Position numbers and translations under genes: made by a program. The notes beneath the pieces were generated by a model. That model was not told the DNA's origin. It saw only the letters and a program-made list of their open reading frames with translations, and ran no database searches. A stretch of 64,000 bases of DNA. Origin: Histomonas meleagridis. Its lineage: Eukaryota; Parabasalia; Tritrichomonadida; Dientamoebidae. Each line of letters starts with the position of its first letter. The stretch's first letter is position 1. Where the stretch lies: the NCBI GenBank assembly GCA_020186115.1, contig WSYJ01000149.1, forward strand, positions 372,001 to 436,000, written 5' to 3'. Below, piece by piece: positions 19,526 to 32,081 of this stretch.

Positions 19526-22500
19526 TTATGTGATTAATCCTTGTGAAATCACAGTTGTAGTGTCCTGTTCATTCTTTTTCTTTTTTACTTTGACGAAACA
19601 TATAATTACAATTATAGCAACAACTAAAGCAATGGAAATTCCAATGATTGAACCTTTTCTTAATCCATTTTTTTATATCCATAGATTATTTGAATTATAT
19701 TTTTTAGACTTTCGTCCATAGTACAATTATAACCATTTTTATTTAAGAATTTAAATATAATATTTGTGTTATTTGGTAATATCAATTGTTCTTTTTCATT
19801 ATTTTTAATATTTAAAGTAACATTTTTATCACGTTTAGTTTCAAATATTATATTCATTCCTTCTAGCAAATGAATTTTCTTAATTTCACCATTAGAATGT
19901 TCAAATTCAATGTAATTGTTACTAATTCTTATTATTGGAATTGGTTCTTTTGCATCATTCATTAAAACATTATTTGGTTGTATAAATGTTTCATTATATG
20001 ATTCATAATCACAAATTAAGTTTTCAACTAATAAATTATAATTATTTGATATAATGTTTACATTTATAATATTTAAGTTTTGGAATTTTATGTTTTCTTT
20101 TGTTTGTATTATTTCATCATCAAATTGAAGATCCAAATCTTTAATAGTTAAATCATAACCATTTGTATTAGTTAAAAATGGACCTTTTAACTTAATATTA
20201 TGTTTTGTATCTTCTTTATTAAGTAATTCTAAATTAAATTTATTTGTTAAAAACATTGATGAAATTTCAGCTGATTGATCAATATAAAATATTTTATCAT
20301 TAACATAATTATGGATTCCATATAATGAATTCATTGATGAATAAACATTCGTAATATTACATATGTCTTTAGAACAATTATTATCATTACATAAATAAAG
20401 TGGTCCATCCATTGGCATATTAGTTAAACATATGAAAAAATCATCAGCAACAGGGTAATTATTAGAAATCATTAAATAATGTTCTTGTTTAGAATTAACA
20501 ACTAATTTTTTAGATACTATCAAAAAATCGAATGTTGGAACACTCATAGTAATTCTTGCTAATGAAGGAATATATTTATCATTTGAATCCATTTCCCAAA
20601 TAAGTGAAAAAATATTATTCGGTTGATAACTATATATAGTAATAATTAAATTTTCATATTCATTTTGTGGTGAAACTTTGAAATATTTAATTGCGTTTGC
20701 TGGAATATTTGATATTTGATATTGTGAATAAAATGGAATTTCTTGGAATTGGATATTACAAAATTGTCCTGTAAATCCAGAATTACATTTTAATTTTCCA
20801 TTTTCACATTTTCCATTTTCAGATGTTATACATTCATTTGTATTTATCATTTCAATAAATTTTGGATTTGTATCAATATCATTTTGTGCAAATGGACCAA
20901 CTGCTGTTATTATATAAGGTACGTCTAAATTTTCTTTTATATCTATATTTGTGATTACATGAATTTGATATTCTCCAATTTCTAATTGTGATTGATAGAT
21001 TATAACTTTTTCATTTAATGTAAAATGTTCTGTGTTTTGTGTTCGATTATTTCCAACATAAATTTTATTCGAAGGTGATATTACTATTAAATCTAAATCA
21101 TAATAAATTGGAAGGAATGTGTCTGAACTAAGAGGAATATCATGTGAACATAATACAATTCGAAGTGATACATTTTGATTTGTAACTTTAATTTTTCCGA
21201 TATGATGTGTTTGACCATTTATCATTTTTGTGACACTAGAAAACCTTAATCCAAAATTACTATTATTAAATGGAATTACTGTTGATATATCAATTAATCC
21301 ATGACCAATAAAACAATCAGGTGTAGAACTTAAATCATTTCGTGAAGCCGAAGCAATTAAAATTGATTTCAATAAAAGTGAATTTACATTAATTTTTTCA
21401 TCTAAATAATATCCATCTTCAAAATATTGTGAAATTAAAGTTGCTGCTCCAGCTGCAGAAGGTGTTGCAAACGATGTACCTGAATCTAGACACAAATGCT
21501 TTTTATAATCTTCATCATTTGATCCATGATCTTTATCAACTGTTCGATTATTTAAAGCAGAAGTAATAAATGAACTTGATGCAATTATATCAGGTTTTAT
21601 TAAACCAACAAATGTTGGTCCAATTGATGAATAACCTGCTTTTGTAATTTTTGAAACATCTTTTCCAATATATCCATATTTATATTGAATTTTAAGATTT
21701 TTTCCGACTTTTGTTGAGAGTTTAGAATTATTTGGTAAAATAAAATTTTCAATTGTAACCACCTTAAAATTTTCTTTAATATTAGGATAAGATTCTAGAG
21801 GAAAATCAATAACAAATCCAAAAGTTTGATAATGTTTTTCCTGTTCAATATAATAGGATTCAAATAAAAACGAGTCATTTAGTATAGGAAATGCAGAAGA
21901 ATTAAAATAATATAATTTCTTTGTTCCATTTGGTTGTTTTAAATCGGTGATTTCTGATAAATAAAATTCATCCAAATTCATAACTATCTGATAATTTGGT
22001 TGTTCATCTTTAAAATACATTTGAAACTTTTCTTCACCATCTATAGCATATATTTCGAGATTACTATAATCAAAAACTTTTGATGCTCCACCTATTGTAA
22101 GCACGTTTTTTGCTCCTCCAGGATTTCTAATTGTAAAATATTTCCCATGACCATCATTACCAGCACCAAATAAAACTAAACAATTCTCTCCTATTGAAGA
22201 ATTATAAACAACTTCATCAATAAACATATTATAATCCATTGTCGATTCATAAGGTAAAAACCCCCATGAATTAGAAAATACATGAGGATTTCCTAATGAA
22301 AGAGTATATAAAAAAAGATCTATGTCTTTAAGGAGTCGATTATATTTTGGTAAATAATGACCAAGATAAATAAGTTTAGCATCTGGTGCTATACCATTAT
22401 ATGAAGATATTTTACTATTAGGGTTTAAAGCTTTGCCCGCAAGAATTCCTGAAACTTCTGTTCCATGATCATTCTCATGAGCAAATTTATAAAATTCTTG

Positions 22501-23271
22501 TTCTGTTTGATAAAAGTTTTCAACATATAAAATTTTCCGATGATTTGGAATTATTTGACGAAATTTAATTGGTACATTTGGATCATAAAACATAGTATGA
22601 TAATAATCAAAACTTGTATCCATATATGCAATTGTTTGATTTTTACCTGTGATACCTCTAGATTCAAAATATCGAGAAATAACTGGATTACCATGAACAT
22701 CAGCTGTAACTGTTGAACTTATTTTTTGAGTAAAACCACTCGAAATGCTATTTAATGTTGTTGGAGGATTATATTGATTAATAAATTCAACTTCAGGAAT
22801 TTGACTATAGAATTCAGCTGATTTTAATGGATCTTTAACAGAGATGATAACAATTTGATGTGATTTAAAAATAATATTATCAGAAGATAAACATGAAAAT
22901 GATTGATCAAAAACACCATGAAGAATTAAATTATCAGATTTTTCTATTTGAGTAAGATTAAGTATTTTATCTTTTGGTTGAAGAATACTAATTTTTGCAT
23001 TAATGCTTAAAAGATAAGAGATTTGATCTGAGGTCAAATATAATTTATAAACATTTTGATATAACATTCCATTCGTTTTACGAATATCAATACTATGGTT
23101 TGCTAATTGAATAAAATCAATATTTGCTGGGATGAGTACATATGCCCATGTATTACTATTTGATTGTACATTTTGATTTATAGAATCAAATTTAATTGTT
23201 TTACCATTGAATGTTTTGATTTGTGTTGGTTGCACATCCAAAAGTTTCAAACAAAAAAGAAAAACAAACAT
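19526..23271 (-). CDS. Subtilisin-like serine protease (S8), membrane-anchored, frameshifted tail
   Basis: Signal peptide (MFVFLFCLKLLDVQP) followed by a long prodomain and an S8 catalytic domain with an intact triad. The residues are Asp in YMDTSFD (about residue 218), His in HENDHGTEVSGILAG (about 269), oxyanion Asn in SNSWG (about 335) and Ser in SGTSFATPSAAG (about 597). A large insert separates the Asn and Ser regions. Downstream are beta-rich segments and an EGF-like Cys cluster near 825 (CENGKLKCNSGFTGQFC). The continuous frame ends at 19660 (KKMD). In the adjacent frame, past a run of seven T at 19668-19674, the sequence gives a clear membrane helix (IIGISIALVVAIIVIICF) and a basic cytosolic tail ending at 19526. 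I therefore annotate through the frame break as one type I membrane protease. Confidence 0.85.
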
Positions 23272-24163
23272 AATGAAGCGAACTAATTTTTCCGGTTTTC
23301 ACACGATTTAAAAGATGAATTTCAATTTCACATAATTTTGAATGTATTTGGAGGACTTTTTGAGATTTTTTCAGAGGGGGATGGCAATGTCGACAATAAG
23401 GATGAATATCTATAAAATTATATAAGTGAAAATGTTCTTCCACTTTAAAAGACATTCATATTTGATTCAAAAAGTGGAGATGTGGCAAGGTGTCATTGAA
23501 ACGAATGTTGTTGATGTTTGTAAATATGAGTGTATTACTAGTCATATGTTGTGCGTGTTGCCAATAATTGTTGGGGATGTTATATAACATATTAAAAAAA
23601 TTGGCTTCATTTTATCAAGGATAAGATTCATTTTTGTGGAATCTTTTTTTCGCTTACACTGATCCGAGCACACACACAAGTTTATGGTAAGCATAAATTA
23701 CAACAATATTAATGTTAAAGAAAATATATTTAGAAGTATGTAGAACGACAAAAACATGAACAGTAAAAACAGGAATGGATTTTCTGCATCATGCTATAAA
23801 AGTCACGTCGAAAAAGAAAGTATTTCTTTATATAGTATAACTGATGAATAATAATGTAGTTAGTAATATATATGATTTGAAAATAAGGAAAACAACAAAT
23901 TTTTCGTTAAATAGATTTAATTCATTTCTTAACGTCTCTCGTACCCTTGTTTTGTCTTTCTATCAAAAGTGATCCTTAATGAGGTTCCATTTAGAGAACA
24001 AATATTCTTCAGCAAATGAACTAAAATATAGGTATTCATTAGCGAAAATTATGAAAACAAATTTTTATATGAAAATTCTTTATTTTTTGCAAATAACTAG
24101 TGTTTTTTATTTTGGACAAAACCATAAAAAAATGGTGCCGTGCAGGGTGCCCCTAACGAATAT
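23272..24163. other. Intergenic region upstream of the subtilisin gene
   Basis: About 890 bp. The minus-strand frame at 23201-23455 overlaps the subtilisin start and is probably chance. A plus-strand frame from 23979 lacks recognisable motifs and runs into the inverted repeat at 24164. No other gene seen. Confidence 0.4.
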
Positions 24164-24199
24164 TTTAGAGGAATCGTATTTCCAGGGCATAACGGTCGT
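24164..24199 (+). repeat. Left inverted repeat of a decayed MULE
   Basis: 36 bp whose reverse complement occurs at 27510-27545 with two mismatches; 27 bp are perfect (core TTTCCAGGGCATAACGGTCG). The pair flanks the transposase relic at 24837-26132. Confidence 0.8.
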
Positions 24200-24836
24200 C
24201 ATAAACGGTCTAATCCGTGGTAAAACCCCGCCGAAAATTGGAAAACCCGCCAATAATATTATCCCCGCCAAAATTGATATCGCAAAACAATTATTTGAAT
24301 CTCTTATATCAGCTGTGCATTCTTTTGGTATTTATACAACGATATTATCATCCTTTCTTAAATATCTCCAAATTATGAGATCATCCAAATGTGAAAACTT
24401 AACAAACAATTTCCCTCATTATTATAAATAATTTAACCTTGAAAGCTTTCCAATTTATTAATATTTTTCCCTTTGAAATAACGATAATATTTATGTTTCC
24501 TTTTTCTAATGGAAATCAACACTTATATTTATTCTAAAATATATTTTTCATCTATAATCCTTTCCATTGCCAAAGTTTCGGGCAAAAATAAAAAATTCAT
24601 AATTATCAGATATTATAGAAAGTTAAAACACAATGGTTTTTTAATATTATTTTTGAAATTTTGGTGGCTATATTTGTGAACTAATGTACTTTATTTCAAA
24701 TCAATAATTAATATTTGTACAAAATTTTTTTTTATTAAGCAATTTGTTTTTTGCATATAACTTTTTTTATGAATAAGAATTTCTTCTCAATTTTTGATAT
24801 TTTATTCCTTCTCGAGAGTCTTAAAATTTTTCCAAA
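24200..24836. other. Internal sequence of the MULE-like element
   Basis: No intact gene. Near 24228-24272 three CCCGCC blocks recur about every 20 bp in an otherwise AT-rich background. The remainder is AT-rich and may include the lost C-terminal part of the transposase. Confidence 0.4.
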
Positions 24837-26132
24837 TTAAATCAATAAATCAACTTGGAAAATATATCCATCACTTGGCCGCTGAAATAACGTTGAATGA
24901 TGGAATTGAATTAAATTTTGTAATTTGTTTATATATTCATCTTCAGTTATATTTTTATCGACAAATTTACAGAACAAATCTTTGATCATTGAATTCCTAC
25001 CCATTTTATGTTCAATATTTCTAGAAATATGAATTCGACAATAAACCAGAATTGGATTCGAATATACTTATTTGATTGCCTCTATTTGAGCGATTAATCT
25101 ATCAACAATAAAGATTCTAATAGAAGTAATAACTAATTTTAATAAATTCATGACTTCAGTGAAACTTATTTCTTCTTTCGATGTCATGATTGATATAGCA
25201 AGCATTTGAACTTTGTTATTCTCATCGGATACATGAAAATATAAAAAGGGATAATGAAATCTATTGGTGCATTCAGTATCATTATTTATTACAACAATAT
25301 CTCTTGCATAAGAAAAGTATTTTATTCTCGAATTTATCATTAATAGACTATCAAATTTATTATTATTATCATTTTTCCAAATAATGTCATATTCTCCCTT
25401 ACATTTTTGTGTATATTGATAAAGGTTTTCAATTTCATTTTCGAATTGTTTATTTTTATCATTTCTAATAATATTATACAATTGTCCAGGCAATACATTG
25501 GGTGCATTAAAACGGCTAATGAGATTTGTTAGCATTCCAATTCTTGCTTCTTTTTTCATTTTTTCTTTTTGATTTGAAGTTAAAAGGGTAAACTTGCTTT
25601 CTACGAAAAGATTATCGAGACTATGACAATGATAAAGATTTTCATAATTAATCGAAAAAATTATATTTTTTCGTATTTTTATTGTAAAAGTCGCAGGACA
25701 TTCATATAATTTCTTTGTATGAAACCTGCATACGAATTTCATATAATATACATTGACATTTTTCTTATATAAGTTCGAATCGCTACATGAAAATGGGCAA
25801 ATATTATTGATTGATTCATCTTTTATTGTTGTCTTTAAATCATTAAATTCAGTGATGTTTCTTCCTTTCAAGTTATTTAAATAGTTAATGAAATTGGATG
25901 GTGTTTCATAGCATTCGTCATTTTTGGGCGATGGATTTGTAAGTCCTAAACTTTTTAATTCGTAATTTATTTTGTCTGAAATGCTTAATAGAGCATAAGA
26001 ATCAAAATGGTTATCATTTAAAGTTTCTTCTGATGGGATGCTCACTATTTTGTTGTTCATTTCTGTGCATTCGACAAATGCTTCCATGACCCTATCCATT
26101 ATTAATGTTTGAGTGGATGGTTTCTTCTTCAT
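24837..26132 (-). pseudogene. MULE-type transposase, interrupted and C-terminally truncated
   Basis: 355 codons from the ATG at 26130-26132 reach a TAA at 25068-25070. The same frame then continues to 24837 with recognisable transposase sequence (LVYCRIHISRNIEHKMG), so the TAA is a nonsense interruption. The N-terminal region has a zinc-binding Cys/His cluster of WRKY-GCM1/FLYWCH type (MKFVCRFHTKKLYECPATF, then NLYHCHSLD). Just before the TAA is FIVDRLIAQIEAI, equivalent to the conserved second-Asp block of MULE DDE domains, and the RIHISRNI block normally follows it. The rest of the catalytic domain is missing. The relic lies inside a 36-bp inverted repeat pair, so the whole 24164-27545 segment is best read as a decayed MULE. 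Confidence 0.75.
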
Positions 26133-26429
26133 TAATATTAATAAACGTCTTTTGATTTTATTCTAAAATAACGTTCTAATTTAATGAATATAAATATTTG
26201 TCACAACTCTGGACTTTAACAACATATAAGGTTAATATAATGTACTAAAAATAAATATACATATTAAATAAAGGATCCATAAATAAAGTTTCTCATCTAT
26301 TATGTAGATATTGATATTTGGTTTTTTATATAATGAATAAAAGAACATAATACGAATTTCTAATGTATTGTACGTACACTACTACGTAGTATTTATACTA
26401 TATATAATATAATATAATAGTTTTAATAT

Positions 26430-26575
26430 ATATATATTAGTAATAATATATATAATAGTAATAATATATATAATAGTAATAATATATATAATAGTAATAA
26501 TATATATAATAGTAATAATATATATAATAGTAATAATATATATAATGATAATAATATATATAATAGTATTAATAT
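26430..26575. repeat. 18-bp AT minisatellite
   Basis: Unit TAGTAATAATATATATAA repeated about seven times, with single-base variants at the 3' end (TGATAATAAT). Confidence 0.9.
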
Positions 26576-27340
26576 ATTATTATGATACTGATATTAGCAT
26601 ATATCATATCGAAAGCTAATCAATAATTCATTTACTTTATTTTATTCACTGATAAAAAAATATAATTTACACCATCATTTATTTATTTTTTGATATTGTT
26701 CACACGATAATAGATAGTAGTTTGGTGTTGTTCACACAACTATATTAAAAATTAAAATAATATCAGAAATGTAGATGTTGATATTTGCTAATGTGATAAT
26801 TATATGGATTTCTTATTTGCTATATAAGTTAACGAATACCAATGTGATAATATTATATATTATAATTACATATAGTTAATCTTTCAATTTATTAATATAT
26901 ATACTGATATATATACATTTATTTGATGAATAACTATTTTATATTCATTTTTTATAAAAATTACTATTTATTCGACAACGAAATTGTTAATCTTAATTTT
27001 TTTTTCATATAAGATACATTTTATGATCATGTGATATCACATATGTTATGTATTTCATAAATAATATATAATAAATTCAAAAAAAAAATACTTATTATAC
27101 GATTCATACATATTTTTAATGATACGAATTAATATTCAACATTATTTTCATTATATTCTATTTCATCTGTATTCATATACAATTTTTTGCTGCATTCATA
27201 TATTAATATTGAATTTTGATAACACGAAAAAGTTCACATGTTTATGATTGAGACAATAATAAAATTCTTTCAATTTTAGATACAAATTCGAGCAAGATAA
27301 CATTTCTGAAATTCAATTTTTTTATTCAATTTTGATCAAT

Positions 27341-27460
27341 GCTAAACGGCAATTACTGCGCTCAATTTAATTAATTTAACTTTATATGATGCAAAACGGC
27401 ACTTATTGTATTCAATTTTATTAATTTAATTTCATTTGGCGTAAAAAGTCACTTATCGAA
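27341..27460. repeat. Three degenerate 50-bp direct repeats
   Basis: GCTAAACGGC at 27341, GCAAAACGGC at 27391 and GTAAAAAGTC at 27441 each begin a similar block (followed by ACTTATTGTATTC or variants), spaced exactly 50 bp. They sit just inside the right inverted repeat, like subterminal repeats. Confidence 0.6.
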
Positions 27461-27509
27461 AAAAAATTAAAGAATTTGAAAGTATAAACTATACAATAAT
27501 TCAATGGAA

Positions 27510-27545
27510 ACGACCGTTATGCCCTGGAAATACGATATCTCTAAA
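27510..27545 (-). repeat. Right inverted repeat of a decayed MULE
   Basis: Reverse complement of 24164-24199 with two mismatches. No matching target-site duplication is evident outside the pair, in keeping with an old insertion or a rearrangement. Confidence 0.8.
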
Positions 27546-27661
27546 TAACTTCTGTTGTCAAGATACAGAGTGAGTTTGAATTTGCTTCAAAGAAACGTTA
27601 ATATGCAATTATTTAATTTACATCCATTCAAGAAGAAAAAAGTCAAACTGTACGAATTTTA

Positions 27662-29056
27662 TTAATTAACTAACATATCGATTTTGTCGATCGCACTTTT
27701 CACGTAACCATATATTACAACGAAAAGTTCAAAATTTTGACTCAATTTATACAAAAGCGTTTCTTCACTTATTGCATCGTCATCGATGATTTCGTGTATT
27801 TCTCTTAAAATTTCCTCGAAATATTCTTGAAACTCGTCAACATCATTGTTTTCTTTATAATAATAATGTAAAATATCCAAAATTCCCATCAAACAATAAC
27901 TTTTCACGTTGAAATCACTTGAAAGATATTGAACATAAATTTGGAAAAGTTCTTTATCGAAATCAAAATCTTTACCTGGATTCTGATACATAGTTAAACA
28001 TTTAATACATTGTACGCCATTAAAAAATGGTTCAATCTCTAATTGGTTAATAAATGTATTCATTTGTTCAATACCAATTTCATTTTGAAATTGTTCTTTA
28101 AATTGCTGAAATAATTTATAAATAGAATATCGAACTTTTGGGTATTGATTATAAATTAAAATTTTGAATAATATGCTCGGATATTCTTGAGGTAAATCGG
28201 TAAATATATTTAGTACTTTATATATAATATTCATTTGTTTCTCATCAATTACAATATCAGAGATGATAAAAAGTTGTTGAAATAATATTCTAAAATTAGG
28301 AGTTATGTTTATGCGTTGTTGGCAATAAGTAATAATTTGAAATGAATAAAAAACAACATCCAAATGATGCTTAATAAATGATTCAATAAGTGCATCGATG
28401 TTATTATTGTTGGTTTCACTAAATAAAAGTGATGATTGAAGTGCAAAAATTAAACTTTTTGAAAAACGCCCTTCTGTACTTTTAGTATGATGTAAAAAAT
28501 CTTCAATAAATTTAAAATTAAATTTCTTGCGATATTCAATACTTAAATATTGCATAATCCCAATGAAATTAAATGTTGAATAAATAAGTTTTTCATTCTC
28601 GCCTGAACAAATATAAATCTCAAGAGTGTTTAGAAATTTTTCATCAAGAAATAAATCTAAATTAGAATTTGGAAAAAGTGAATATATAGAAAGAGTATCA
28701 AGTGCGGTAGACCGTTGTTCTTCATTAAATTCGGGTGAAATAGAAATACCAAAAATGTTTCGAAGAGGAAATTCATTCAATTCAAATGGAATCGTTTGTT
28801 GTTCTAAAAATTTTTGAAGATATTTCCCAATATCTTCAAGTGTTGAAACTAATGGATCTGAGACAAAAGAATACCTTAGAGGCTTTTGTTCTCTTAGATG
28901 AGTGTGAATACATTTTTCAAGATAAATAACTAAATCTTGAAAAGATCCCAAAACATGTCGTCGAATATGATGGTTTTGTTCTGATGCAGAAGGAAGAAAT
29001 GTACGTAAATTTCGTTGTTTTTGTTTGGTGACATCCCACGCTTTATATGTAATCAT
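27662..29056 (-). CDS. All-helical repeat (ARM/HEAT-like) protein, unknown function
   Basis: 464 residues, with an N-terminal basic segment (WDVTKQKQRNLRTFLPSA) and then successive amphipathic helices of 15-20 residues such as FNFIGIMQYLSIEYRKKF and DLPQEYPSILFKILIYN. An acidic C-terminus (FQEYFEEILREIHEIIDDDA) follows. The pattern fits an armadillo or HEAT solenoid of the importin/PP2A-regulator style, with no catalytic motif and no membrane segment. Trichomonads carry many such proteins. The start at 29056 is the first ATG; upstream on the minus strand are TTTGGCCGATC and TCAAATTTTT. Function not recognised. Confidence 0.7.
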   Translation of the reverse strand: MITYKAWDVTKQKQRNLRTFLPSASEQNHHIRRHVLGSFQDLVIYLEKCIHTHLREQKPLRYSFVSDPLVSTLEDIGKYLQKFLEQQTIPFELNEFPLRNIFGISISPEFNEEQRSTALDTLSIYSLFPNSNLDLFLDEKFLNTLEIYICSGENEKLIYSTFNFIGIMQYLSIEYRKKFNFKFIEDFLHHTKSTEGRFSKSLIFALQSSLLFSETNNNNIDALIESFIKHHLDVVFYSFQIITYCQQRINITPNFRILFQQLFIISDIVIDEKQMNIIYKVLNIFTDLPQEYPSILFKILIYNQYPKVRYSIYKLFQQFKEQFQNEIGIEQMNTFINQLEIEPFFNGVQCIKCLTMYQNPGKDFDFDKELFQIYVQYLSSDFNVKSYCLMGILDILHYYYKENNDVDEFQEYFEEILREIHEIIDDDAISEETLLYKLSQNFELFVVIYGYVKSAIDKIDMLVN

Positions 29057-29844
29057 AAAAATCTACAAAAATTTGATTTCAATGTTTTTTGATCGGCCAA
29101 ATGTTGTTCTTCAATCCCATTTACAAGTGGTTATGTCAGGGTGGTTCAGACTCTAATTAACGTTTTCCATCGCTATCGTTACAGGGCACCTCAAATATAA
29201 CTTTCATTTAAAGTTGCTAGCAGAATCGTCCTTCAGAAATTTTGTAATCACTTTTTCTAGCATGTACACTTAAAATATCCAAAAACATTTTTATTAAAAC
29301 GATTAAAAAAGTTGGCAAATTATTCATAAAATTGTTTTATTGTAAAAAGAAGTTTATATAAGAGAGTGAATATGGACTTTTATAACTTACATTTCGATTT
29401 GTTAAATGCGCCATTTTTCAGATAAACATATTGATTATATGATGTAAAAAAAATTGTCACAATAATTATTCATTTCAAATAATAAAATGAAAGAAACGAA
29501 AAGCAAAAACCAACATATTATACAGAATCATCTTGGGAAAGGTTTTATATATATCTTAACATTTTTTCCGATGAGTTTATTGGAACTTTAATCTCTAAAT
29601 TAAATAACATTACTAAAATCATAAAAATAACTATAATTTTAATGTTTATTTTCGTTAATGTTAATCATTTTGAAAAAGAAACGGATAGAAATAAAAACAA
29701 AAACCCAAAACAATGTTTTAATTCAAATATTAACAATAACAATTTTTCATTAGTAACAAAAAATAAAATTAAAAAGTTTTCATAAATGAATTTTTTCGTT
29801 ATTCAAACATAATAAGAAATAATTAAAATAAAATAAAATCGAAC
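29057..29844. other. Divergent intergenic region
   Basis: About 790 bp. It contains AATTAACGTTTTCC near 29157 and CAGGGCACCTCAAATATAAC near 29179, similar to AGGGCACCCCAAATTAAGG near 57247. Otherwise AT-rich, with no gene seen. Confidence 0.45.
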
Positions 29845-31768
29845 ATGAGTGATATTATACTTCCAACAGGTAAAGAGAAAATTGATCGAAGAAATTGGGG
29901 TCAATATCGAAATCCAGGTGATATTTATAATATGAATTTTCATGATATTTTTGGTAGTATAATATTTCTTATATTTTTTATATTATTAATATTATTATTA
30001 ATATTTGGAATTTTAAAAGGGAAACCTTTGTTATTATTTCAATCATGGGATGAAAATGGGAATTATTGTGGGATTGATAATTATAAATTAATTAATAAAA
30101 TTCATAATTATAATTCAACGAGATTTCAACTTTATAATTTTCTTGAATATCCTTATTTATTATTTAGTTTACCACGAAATAATGGGAAAGAATATGAAAG
30201 AATCGGTGAACATCAATATTGTGTTAAAAAATGTCCAACATTAAATACTTTTGAAGAAGCGATCACAGATTCATGTAAAGATTCGATTCGAATTTGTCCT
30301 TCATATTTTAATCAAGAACAACGTATTCAAGAACGTAAGAAAGGAGGTAAATGTATTTGCCCTTATCCTACACAACAAATATTAAATCGTTGTATTCCAA
30401 TTCTTAATGAAAGTATTAAAAAATCATTTTATAAATTTTATTCCAGGTTTAAATCAAAAATATAATTTCATTTATTAAATTATGGTTACCAATTTTATTA
30501 TCTTCATTTTTTATCAATTATTATATCATTCTTATTTATATATTTATTAAAATATTTTACAAATTTCTTTATTTATTTTATATGTTTTATGTTTCCTTTA
30601 ATATTTATATGTTTTGGAATATTATTTTATATTTATAATGATAATAATGATAATAATAATAATAAATATTATTATAAATATATTCCTTATATATTTTGGT
30701 GTATTGGAATTATTATATTATTAATTATAGTATTTTTAATAGATAAACTTAATAAAACTATTAAAATTATTGAAATTTCATCCCGTGCAACTATTTCAAA
30801 TATAATTTCATTTTTTATACCTTTTATTTCATTAATATTAATATTAATTTTTTATTTAATAATTATTTTATCTTCAATTTTTAATTATACATCAAATGAT
30901 TTTATTATTAAATATAAAAATAATAAATTATATTTAAGTTATTTATTTAATGATATTATTAAATATATATTAATATATAATTTCTGTTATTTTATATTTA
31001 TCACGATTCATTTATATTTTATTAATTTTTATTCAATCTCTTCATCTATTGTTTATTGGTATTTTTAATCAAAATATTTCAAATATATGTAATTTTAAAT
31101 GTTTTTTATGGATTTTATTTATCTTTTACTAAATCACTTGGAACTATTACATATTCAACTATAATTATTATTCCCTTTTTATTTATTAATTATAATATTA
31201 AATTTTATTGAACAAAGAATTAAAAAGAATTCATTAAATATTAGTAAATTTATTATAATTTTAATGAAATGTTTAACATGTTGTCTTTATATTTTTGAAA
31301 AATTTCTTCGTTATATTAATCGAATCCTTTTTACAATATCACAAATTTATAATAGTTCATGGTATAAAAGTATTAAAATTTCATCAAAAATATTATTTAA
31401 TGATATTTTATTAACAATATCTTTAAATGGGATTACAAATTTTATCATATTTTCTTTAAAAATTGTTACATCAGGAATTAATACATTTTTCTTCTTTTTT
31501 ATATATTAAATTTATAATAAAAGATTTTATTCATGATTGGATTTTATCATTATTTATCATATTTATATTAAGTTATTTATTTTGTTCATTTGTATTTGGA
31601 ATGTTAAATAATATAATTGATATTATATTTGTTTGTTATCAAAGTGATATTCATTTAACTAAGAAAGGAATTAAAAGAGAAATGTATATCAATATTGAAT
31701 CAAAACAATTGATAGAAAGTTTAAAACAAGTTGAAATGAATAAAAATAAAGAAGAACATTCAGAATAA
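29845..31768 (+). pseudogene. SLC44 choline-transporter-like gene, multiply frameshifted
   Basis: The first 206 codons give a membrane helix (IIFLIFFILLILLLIFGIL), the GNYCGIDN motif and a Cys-rich extracellular loop (YCVKKCP, KCICPYP) typical of CTL/SLC44 transporters. Further CTL segments follow in changing frames: membrane helices at 30589-31068, then CLTCCLYIFEKFLRYINR with TSGINTFF at 31264-31509, then FGMLNNIIDIIFVCYQSD at 31540-31660 and a charged tail to 31768. At least three frame changes or stops separate these (near 30440-30590, 31068-31264 and 31490). The order of domains is otherwise complete, so this is either a young pseudogene or a gene with homopolymer sequencing errors. The transporter would sit in the plasma membrane or endomembranes. 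Confidence 0.8.
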
Positions 31769-31769
31769 T

Positions 31770-31880
31770 ATTAATAAAAACATGATAATCTTTATTTTAT
31801 TTAATTTTTTATAGGTGGTAACACTCACAAGAAATGAAAATATTTTGTTAAAAAAAAAAAAATAGTTTTCGAATAATATG
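31770..31880. repeat. Direct repeat, copy A
   Basis: About 100 bp starting TTAATAAAAACATGATAATC and including TTTTATAGGTGGTAACACTC. It recurs in the same orientation at 34369-34460, so the two copies flank the LRR gene. Confidence 0.85.
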
Positions 31881-32081
31881 TGATTTGTTTATAACTTCTT
31901 TTGAAAGCTTTTACTTTAGATATAATATATTAGTTGCAATATGTGAATCATTTTATTCACTTTCATTTTACATTTTCCCTAATATTCCTTTTAATAATTC
32001 ATTGTTATGAAAAAAAAAAAATACTTTTTCAAAGTTTATTTAATTAAATAAAATAATATCCGCATTTGTTTTTCTTTAATT
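31881..32081. other. AT-rich spacer downstream of the LRR gene
   Basis: No gene seen. Confidence 0.5.

Larger units (their letters stand above)
26133..27509. other. Satellite-rich non-coding part of the MULE-like element
   Basis: Very AT-rich. It contains an 18-bp minisatellite near 26430-26570 and three 50-bp spaced copies near 27341-27460. No gene seen. Confidence 0.55.

Noticed and set aside
23979-24431. 150-codon plus-strand ORF
   Set aside because: Runs through the MULE inverted repeat and CCCGCC blocks, has no recognisable motif and no promoter signal; probably chance.
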